From: Corythucha ciliata
Taxonomy: Eukaryota; Arthropoda; Insecta; Hemiptera; Tingidae
DNA length: 64,000 bases
NCBI GenBank assembly: GCA_038030265.1
Contig: CM075938.1
Coordinates: forward strand, 1,775,009-1,839,008
Direction: 5' to 3'
A program made the position numbers and the translations under genes. The stretch's first letter is position 1, and every line of letters begins with the position of its first letter. The notes beneath the pieces were generated by a model. That model worked only from the letters and a program-made list of their open reading frames with translations. It was not told the DNA's origin and made no database searches. Positions 56,500 through 64,000 of the stretch are shown piece by piece.

Positions 56500-59400
56500 C
56501 GCATCCTAATTCTAACCAAAATTGAATATAACGCTAATTTTGGGCTGAAATTGAGATAAATGGCTAATTCGCGGCTAAAATTATTGGGAAAAATAACTGA
56601 TTCAAGGAAAGAAGTGATAAAAAGTGCTAATTCACGGATAAAACTGCAGAAAATCACTCTTAAGCGGCTAAAGTGGAGAATAAATTGGAAAAAAAAAAAA
56701 AAAAGCGCTACTTACAATTCTAGACAAGAGGTATGAAAACGATAATTTTCAGCTTCTGAAGGCAAGTTCGTGGCCCAAACTGCGAAAAAACGCTTATCCA
56801 TACCCAAAAGCGAAACAAATCTCCCTAATTTGCTACTAAAATTAAAAAAAAAGTTTGCTAATTCATGGATGAAATTGAGAAATCGCTAATTAGCGGCTGA
56901 AATCAGGAAAAACACGAATTCACTGCAGATAAATCGCTAATTCTGGGCTAAAATTGTGAAAAATCGCTAAAAATGACAAAAATATCGCTAATTCGCGGCT
57001 AAAATGGAGAAAAATTGCTAATTCATCGATGAAATTGAGAGAAAGCGCTGACGTAAAGAAAACGTCAATTCGCGGCTTCCAAAGGTAACTTCGTGCCAGA
57101 AAGTGAAAAAAAAAGCAAACAAAAAAAAAACTCTAATCCGCGGCCAAATTTCAGAAAAAGCGTTGGATAACTCGCGGCGAAAATTGTGGGTACTCTAATT
57201 CTTTGATGAAACGTGGAAAAATTCATAATTAACAGCTAAAATGAGGAAAAACGCTCGGATTAGCGTTTTTTTCGCGGCTAAACGAAGATAATGCGCTGAT
57301 GCGCGGATAAAATTCAGAAAAGGCGTACTAAAATTAAAAACAGATTGCTAATTCATGGATAAAATTGAGAAATCGCTAATTCGCGGCTAAATGAAGATAA
57401 TGCGCTAATGCGCGGATAAAATTCAGAAAAGGCGTACTAAAATTAAAAACAGATTGATAATTCATGGATAAAACTGAGAAATTGCTAATAAACGGCTGAA
57501 ATCAGGAAAAACACGAATTTACTGCAGGTAAATCGCTAATTCTGGCCTAAAATTGTGAAAAAGTCGCTAAAAATGACAAAAATATCGCTAATTCTCGGCT
57601 AAAATGGAGAAAAATTGCTAATTCATCGATGAAATTGAGACGAGGCGCTGACGTAAAGAAAACTTCAGTTCGCGGCTTCCAAAGGTAAATTAAAAACAGA
57701 TTGCTAATTCATGGATAAAATTGAGAAATCGCTAATTAGCGGCTGAAATCAGGAAAAACACGAATTCACTGCAGGTAAATCTCTAATTCTGGGCTAAAAA
57801 TGTGAAAAATCGCTGAAATGTCAAAAAAACGCTAATCCGCGGCCAAATTTCAGAAAAAGCGTTAGATAATTCGCGGCGAAAATTGTGGGAACTCTAATTC
57901 TTTGATGAAACGTAGAAAAATTCATAATTAGCAGCTAAAATGAGGAAAAACGCGCATTTGCTGTTAAAATAAAGAAAAATTGCTAATTGGGCGGGGGGGG
58001 GGGTCAATTTTCTGTAAATTTGCTAAATCAAGAAAAATACGAATTAACCTGCAAAATTCAGATAAATCGGTTATTCATGGCTAAAATGGTGAAAATTGAG
58101 AAATGACAAAAAATTACAAAAATCGCTAATTCGCGGCTAAATGAAGATAATGCGCTAATGGGCGGATAAAATTCAGAAAAGGCGTACTAAAATTAAAAAC
58201 AGATTGCTAATTCGTGGATAAAATCGAGAAATTGCTAATTAGCGGCTGAAAGCAGAAAAAAACACGAATTCACTGCAGGTAAATCGCTGATTCTGGGCTA
58301 AAATTGTGAAAAATCGCTAAAATGACAAAAAATATCGCTAATCCGCGGCCAAATTTCAGAAAAAGCGTTAGATAACTCGCGGCGAAAATTGTGGGAACTC
58401 TAATTCTTTGATAAAAAACGTAGAAAAATTCATAATTAACAGCTAAAATGAGGAAAAACGCTCGGATTAGCGTTTTTTTTTTTGTTTGCTTTTTTTTTCA
58501 CTTCCTGGCGCGAAGTCACCTTTGGAAGCCGCGAATTGACGTTTTCTTTACGTCAGCGCTTCCTCTCAATTTCATCGATGAATTAGCAATTATTCTGCAT
58601 TTTAGCCGCGAATTAGCGATATTTATTGTCATTTTAGCGATTTTTCACAATTTTAGTCCAGAATTAGCGATTTATCTGCAGTGAATTCGTGTTTTTCCTG
58701 ATTTCAGCCGCTAATTAGCAATTTCTCAATTTTATCCATGAATTAGCAATCTGTTTTTAATTTTAGTACGCCTTTTCTGAATTTTATCCGCGCATTAGCG
58801 CAATATCTTTATTTAGCCGCGAATTAGCGATTTTGGAATTTTCATCATTTTATCCGTGAATAAGCGATTTATCTGAATTTTGCAGGTAAATTCGTATTTT
58901 TCATAATTTCTCAATTTTCCGTAAATTAGCAAATTTACAGAAAATGGACCCCACCCAATTAGCCATTTTTCTTTATTTTAACCGCAAATGAGCGTTTTTC
59001 CTCATTTTAGCTGCTAATTATGAATTTGTCTACGTTTCATCAAAGAATTAGAGTTCCCACAATTTTCGCCGCTAATTATCTAACGCTTTTTCTGAAATTT
59101 GGCCGCGGATTTGCGTTTTTTTTTTGTTATTTTGGCGATTTTTCACAATTTTAGCCCAGAATTAGCGATTTACCTGCAGTGAATTCGTGTTTTTCCTGAT
59201 TTCAGGAAAATCATGAAAAATACGAATTTACCTGCAAAATTCTGATAAATCGCTTATTCACGGCTAAAATGGTGAAAATTCAAAAATCACCAAAATGACA
59301 AGAAATCGCTAATTCGCGGATAAAGTTAGAAAATGCGTTAATTCGCAGTAAAGTTTGGGAAACAAAAGTCTCATTGACGGCTCCCTAGGAGGCTAAAATT

Positions 59401-59680
59401 AGGTAAAACGCTAATTCCCGACCAAAGTAAAGAAAAATTGCTATTTATGGGGTTAAATTGAGAAAATTTGCCATTTTCGCAGAAATAAATCGAGTAAATG
59501 GCAAGAAAATATAGCGCTAATTTACGGGTAAAATCGCTCATTAGCGGTTCAAATCATGAAAAACTGAAATTCACGGCTAAAATGGAGACAAATCGTTAAA
59601 TTCACCGATAAATTGAGAAGTGATGAAGTTGTGGGACAAAAACGCTAATTCGCGGCTCCTGATTGATGGTCACGGATGAG
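56500..59680. repeat. Type B array with higher-order and inverted copies
   Basis: About 100 loose 30-bp units. A ~240-300 bp higher-order block (CGTACTAAAATTAAAAACAG, then GCTGAAATCAGGAAAAACAC, then CACTGCAGGTAAATCGCTAA) recurs near 56850, 57330, 57450, 57690 and 58180. From about 58490 to 59200 the same block runs in reverse (CCTGATTTCAGCCGCTAATT, TTAGTACGCCTTTTCTG), forming a large inverted repeat centred near 58480. No gene. Confidence 0.75.
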
Positions 59681-60252
59681 TTGGTGAAAGATTCGCTCGT
59701 GGGGGCCAAAATGTCTAAGGCCGGCATTACACTGAGCCTGCACCAGGGAACCTTTTTTTTTTGTGCAAATGGAAAACGCTATTGAAAAATTATAGAACAG
59801 GCCCCAAAACCCCAAGTACGTTTTACTCGGAGTACCACGGCCCTTTGCTAAGATCAAAAGTGTTTTGCTCGATTGTGTGTGTGTGTGTGTTGGGGGGGGG
59901 GGTGACAAGAATGAGTGTGGGCTATAGCTACGTTCAGAGGATGCGAAATTTAATTCGATCGGGGTCGGGAAACCACCCGGGGCTTAGACTACAGTATCCG
60001 AAAAACTGAATAAATCTTTAGATCCGTGGAATACAACACGAATACCATAGATTTCTTTATTATTTGCAAATAAAACTTATCACAAGAACATTATTCTTAT
60101 AATTCACTTCGCAATATTTATTTTTATAGACAAGATTAATGAAAATTGAATTTTATGTACAAAGGCAACTAAAAAATGCGAATAGATTAATATTTATAAT
60201 AAGTTTCTCTTTCTCTCAAGCCAATAAATTAATTCTTCTCAGGGTGTAGAGA

Positions 60253-60258
60253 TTTATT
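60253..60258 (-). terminator. Polyadenylation signal AATAAA of STAM
   Basis: TTTATT on plus reads AATAAA on minus, 87 bp after the stop at 60347-60345. Further copies lie near 60055. Confidence 0.55.
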
Positions 60259-60344
60259 ACGTTGGGAGGGGGCAGGGGATTTAATTTTAACGAGGAAGGA
60301 ATGTGAAGGGCGAGAAAAAAAGTATTTACGAATGGGTCCAAACG

Positions 60345-61984
60345 CTACTGACCTTGGGAAGGAGGGGGCATCTGATAGTACGACTGTTGGGGGGGCATCG
60401 ATAGTGGTTGTGGCGACTGAGCCGTTACCTGATTGAACATGCCAGGCGGAGCACCCAAGGAGAGCGGTTGACCAGGAGGCGGTGGCATGTGATGGTGATA
60501 CGGCATTTGACCAGGCTGAGGAGGATAGACGAGTTGCTGCATGTGGGGCGGCGGTCCTTGAGCCGGTGGAGGAGGTGGCATGTGATGGTGAAGAGACGGT
60601 AGAGTGTGATAAAGGCCGGGCGAAGGACCACCAACTGGTTTCCCCAACACTGGCTCTTTCATAAGGGCGTGGTATAAATTCATAGCATCGACAAGGCTCT
60701 CAGACAACGCTGTTAGTTGTGCATGTTTTCGATCGACCTTAGGCAGAATCAACAACTCGTTTTTGTTTGTTTGTGTCAAAAAAAAAAAAAAGTTCGACTA
60801 ACCTTTTCCAGTTCGGCGTCTATCAAGGGCCCCATTTCGTTTACTTCATCCTCTAAACTGGTCATTTCCTCAGGGTCACTCGTGTCCACCACACTAGGAT
60901 CAGCCTCATGAAGCATCATGAGAAGTCGGTCAATTTTGCCCTCATCAATTTCAGTAGCTTTTACTTTAGGCACCGTTTTTACTTCTACAGTCTCACTGAA
61001 TTGCACTCCTTTCTTTTCAACCTCTGCATTATAAAATACAAAACAATAATAATACAATTACAAGGTTTTTGAAGGTTTTGCATACTTTTATCGGCATCGG
61101 CGTTCAAATCTGAAGAAACGAAATTAGCAGGGAAAAGACCTTCTCCCCGTTGATTACACCCTTTCCACCAGTTTGCATCCGAGTCGTCCAATACGTGAAC
61201 TATCAACATCAAATAGACACGTACTTTAAAACTTAATCCCGGGGACTCGAAGGTAAAAATATTACTGATTTCATTGGCGAAAAATGTCAGTTCATTCTCT
61301 TCGGCCGCTTCAAAGTCGTACAGCGCTCGAACTTTTCGCGGTTCCATCGACGACAGCCCACCCGAGGCTGAGCTGGTTGTTGGAGCCGAAGCGGTCGCCC
61401 CACTAACTGACGGGTAGAGACTCGAATTGTTCGAGGTGGTGGCATAGGGCGATGAATGTCCGGTGGACTTTGGAGAAGAGGTTTCTTTTAGACTTAGTTC
61501 GATTGCTGTAAAAGATTAAAAGTTACTTTTCAGACATGAGCAGTAAACATTGTGGATCTCAGAACGGGATGACTCACCTTTTGCAATATCATCGACTTCT
61601 TGTTGACTACTTACAGTATCAGGGTCGACAGGCCTCTGCGCCTATAATTATAAGGTCCCAGATGAAACAAAATATTCAATGAAATATTGAAAATTAGCAA
61701 TAAAAAAAACAACTAACTCGAACAGTGCTGGCCGGATCAGATTGGATAGTCATATCGATGCCATCGCTCTTGTAGCGAGAGTAAAGACCCGTCATTAAAC
61801 TTAACTGAGGTTCTTTTTTGAAATCACTGTCGCTCCACTTTTTGACTAAAGTACGAAGTTTAGAGCCCACAACAGAGTTCGAGGGCCACTTTTTAATGAC
61901 TTTCTTCAGTTCCAATTCGAAATCTCTTGAAGCAACTTCAAGTTGAAATGTTTTTCCACAGTTTTGAACGCAGGCATCCAGCAA
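60345..61984 (-). CDS. Stam: STAM (signal-transducing adaptor molecule), six exons, N-terminus outside the window
   Basis: The ESCRT-0 partner of Hrs, which binds ubiquitinated cargo on endosomes. Exons on minus: 61984-61718, 61641-61578, 61505-61266, 61199-61086, 61023-60803 and 60737-60345 (TAG); all GT-AG and in phase, 432 residues. They encode the C-terminal part of the VHS domain ([41 protein letters not shown]), a ubiquitin-interacting motif ([15 protein letters not shown], split by an intron), a Ser/Thr-rich linker, the SH3 domain ([43 protein letters not shown]), a coiled-coil GAT-like region ([35 protein letters not shown]) and a Pro/His/Gln-rich tail. The first VHS exon or exons (about 60-70 residues) lie beyond a repeat-filled intron right of the window. 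The stop overlaps a donor-like GTCAGT, so a longer isoform is possible. Confidence 0.93.
61200..61265 (-). other. 66-nt in-frame intron inside the STAM SH3 domain
   Basis: GTAATA at 61265 and GATAG at 61200 bound an intron of exactly 22 codons with no in-frame stop. Removing it gives [15 protein letters not shown], matching the family. Retaining it would insert 22 residues into the SH3 domain. Confidence 0.85.
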
Positions 61985-62164
61985 CTAAAACATAGTTATA
62001 AAGTTAGTAGCAAGAGCGAACGAGCCACTAACATTTTTTTTTTTACAGAACGATCTCACGCAGATAAATCATTTCAAGAAGAATAGCGTTTTCTAATACT
62101 TATTTTTGTAACTAAATTATGTATTTGTTGGTTGGGGGGGGGGGGGCAGTGGCGTGCCCATGGG

Positions 62165-64000
62165 CAGGGGTGGGCAAATTACAGCTTTTTGGGTAATTAA
62201 TTACAAATTACTTCCAAAAAAGAGGATTAATTACAAATTACCAATTTCTTTTCACTTCCACGAATAATTACAAATTACAATTACTGTAATTGAATTACTT
62301 TTTCAATTACCAATTACCCAAGAGCTGGATTTGTGGAACACGCAAGCGTCTTGCTCTTGTTCACTGTCATTTTTTTAGTGCGTCCAGCCAACAATCGAAC
62401 GTCAGAATAGATCTTTGAGATAGGAAGCAGGAACAGCATAGCCCCAAGATGCCAAGCGCGTCGCATGAGTAGGGTTGCGAAATGTCCGGGGTCAAATTTG
62501 CTAACTTTTCCCCACATCCCAGCCTGCGAACTGTCACGTGGATTCCCCCCCCCCCCAGAGCCACAAGTATACGAACGAAGGAGCACTAGTACCATAACGA
62601 AGAGCCCCATAAAATCTCCATGAGCGTTTCACGTTGAAGTTAGCTTTAGCAGATTTTCTGAACTTGAAGCAGCCCGAAAAGGTCCGAGTACGTCCAGCTT
62701 TATCCTTGGACTTCAGACCCAACGCAGTAGTATACCCAGGTACGGGGAAACACTCTATCAGACAAAAATCGGAAATATTTCTGGCTATAGCTGCTAAAAA
62801 GCGCTGATTCGTGGTCTCGCGATTCAACTTCCAGACTAAAATTAAGGACAAAATCGCTGATTCGCGGTACATAGTGGCCATTCTTCGAATAAATTGTGGA
62901 AATCAACGCAAAAGTGTTGTATTTGGTCAAACCCCGCGGTTAAAGTTGAGAAAACACGCTATAATACTGACAAATAAAAGACGCTTTCAGGTTAAAATTG
63001 GACAAAAATGGCAAATTCACAACTGAAATGGCGTAAAATCGCCCATTCGCGTATGAAAAATGGAATAGGATGCTAAATGGCCGCAAAATTAGCACAAAAC
63101 GCTATTTCACAGCTGAAATCAGGAAAAATCGCTAATTTTCAATTTGCAGATATAAAGTTATGAGAACGTTAATTCGCGGATACAAAATGAAGAAAATCAC
63201 TAATTCGCGGCAAAGATTAAAAAAATCACCAATTAGCGCAGCTAAAATTATGAAAAACGTTAATTTTCAGTTCAAATTGGGGAAAAGTGCTAATTTTCAG
63301 TTGAAAATAGGAAAAATTGCTAATTTGCAGCTTAAATTGAGTCAAACGCCAATTTTTGGCAAAAATTGACAAAACTCGGTAGGTAATGCACGGGTTGGAG
63401 ACGCTACCACGCGGCTAAATTTTAGAAAAAGCGAAAATTCGCAGCTGAAATTGAGAAACGTCACTAATTCTCGAATTAAGTGTCGTGAAATTTATAATTT
63501 AAAGGATGATTTTTTGACAGAAATGGATGGATAGATGTAAATTTTTTGGCTTGAAAAAACAAAATTTAGATTTATAATTTAAATTCTCACCTTCTGAAGG
63601 CATTTTTGTGGCTAAAATTAAGAAAAATGGCAAATTCATGCATGGCTATAGTACAATGTTAAAAAATACGCTAATTTACGGCTAGAACTGAAAAGAAGCA
63701 ATAATCTATACCTATAAAAGTTATATAAAATTGCTAATGCGGTGGTAAAATGTGAAAAACCGCTAATTTGCGGGTAATATTTAGAAAATAAAATAATCAG
63801 CCTGGTCAAAATTAAGAGAAAGGTTAATTTCAAGCCTAAAAATTAAGAAAATTGCTAATTCGAGGCTAAAAATGGAAAAAATCGCCAATTTACAGATAAA
63901 ATTGCGCCAGACGCCAATTTGTGACTGAAATTGAGAAAATTCACTAATTCACAGGTTTGAAACGCTACGACGCGTCGCGCTACAATTTTAAAAACGCGCT
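62165..64000. mobile_element. hAT-like non-autonomous repeat, copy B, running off the window
   Basis: Same order as 44602-46440: CAGGGGTGGGCAAATTACAG start, ATTACAAATTACTTCC repeats, unique part, type B units. Differences are scattered substitutions and small indels. It lies in the STAM intron that leads to the missing N-terminal exon. The copies diverge at about 63986 (copy A about 46440). Confidence 0.65.

Noticed and set aside
60408..60664. Plus-strand frames rich in Arg and Trp
   Set aside because: Antisense of the Pro/His/Gln-rich STAM tail.

Overview
The window looks like nuclear DNA of an arthropod, most likely an insect. It has split genes with GT-AG introns, a GPI-anchored neural Ig/FN3 adhesion protein of the Wrapper/Klingon type, a selenoprotein T homologue with Cys in place of Sec (as known in insects), and Copia, Gypsy, Jockey-like, I-like and hAT-like elements. 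I cannot name the species. Coding exons of host genes fill only a few kilobases; the rest is introns and intergenic DNA packed with transposons and tandem repeats.

Four host genes can be assembled exon by exon with matching splice phases. (1) A Wrapper/Klingon-like gene on + (355-465 and 9421-11306; its signal-peptide exon lies left of the window). (2) FARS2, mitochondrial phenylalanyl-tRNA synthetase, on - (33196-31560, six exons, complete). (3) SelT-like on + (33571-33731 and 50438-51022, four exons, complete), head-to-head with FARS2 across 374 bp and carrying a 16.7-kb first intron. (4) STAM on - (61984-60345, six exons; the N-terminal VHS exon or exons lie right of the window). The four are not a pathway: they cover glial/neural adhesion, mitochondrial translation, ER redox and endosomal sorting.

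Layout. 466-9420: Wrapper intron 1, with a ~300-370 bp inverted repeat close inside both splice sites, degenerate repeat arrays and nested foldback elements. 11.7-17.7 kb: a decayed Jockey-like LINE split by a decayed Copia element. 18.6-23.8 kb: hAT-like transposase remnants split by an I-like LINE. 25.3-26.4 kb: ~30-bp degenerate array. 26.65-31.37 kb: an AAACAAACG-rich array bounded by inverted ends, with a ~1-kb palindrome in its middle. 33.7-50.4 kb (SelT intron 1): a Gypsy fragment interrupted by a foldback element built of 154-bp repeats, itself interrupted by a young intact Copia element (identical 99-bp LTRs, 5-bp target duplication, one 1333-codon ORF); then a hAT-like repeat, a 17-bp minisatellite full of RUNX-type motifs and another 30-bp array. 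51-60 kb: 30-bp arrays in large inverted repeats, a 20-bp tandem repeat and a GC-rich ~100-bp-arm hairpin. 62.2-64 kb: a second copy of the 44.6-46.4 kb repeat.

The strongest observations are the apparently intact Copia element, whose primer-binding site matches the anticodon region of elongator tRNA-Met while the older Copia beside the LINE matches initiator tRNA-Met; the 154-bp-repeat foldback element; the intron-end inverted repeat in the Wrapper gene; and several repeat families made of transcription-factor-like motifs. All identifications come from reading the sequence; no database search was run.
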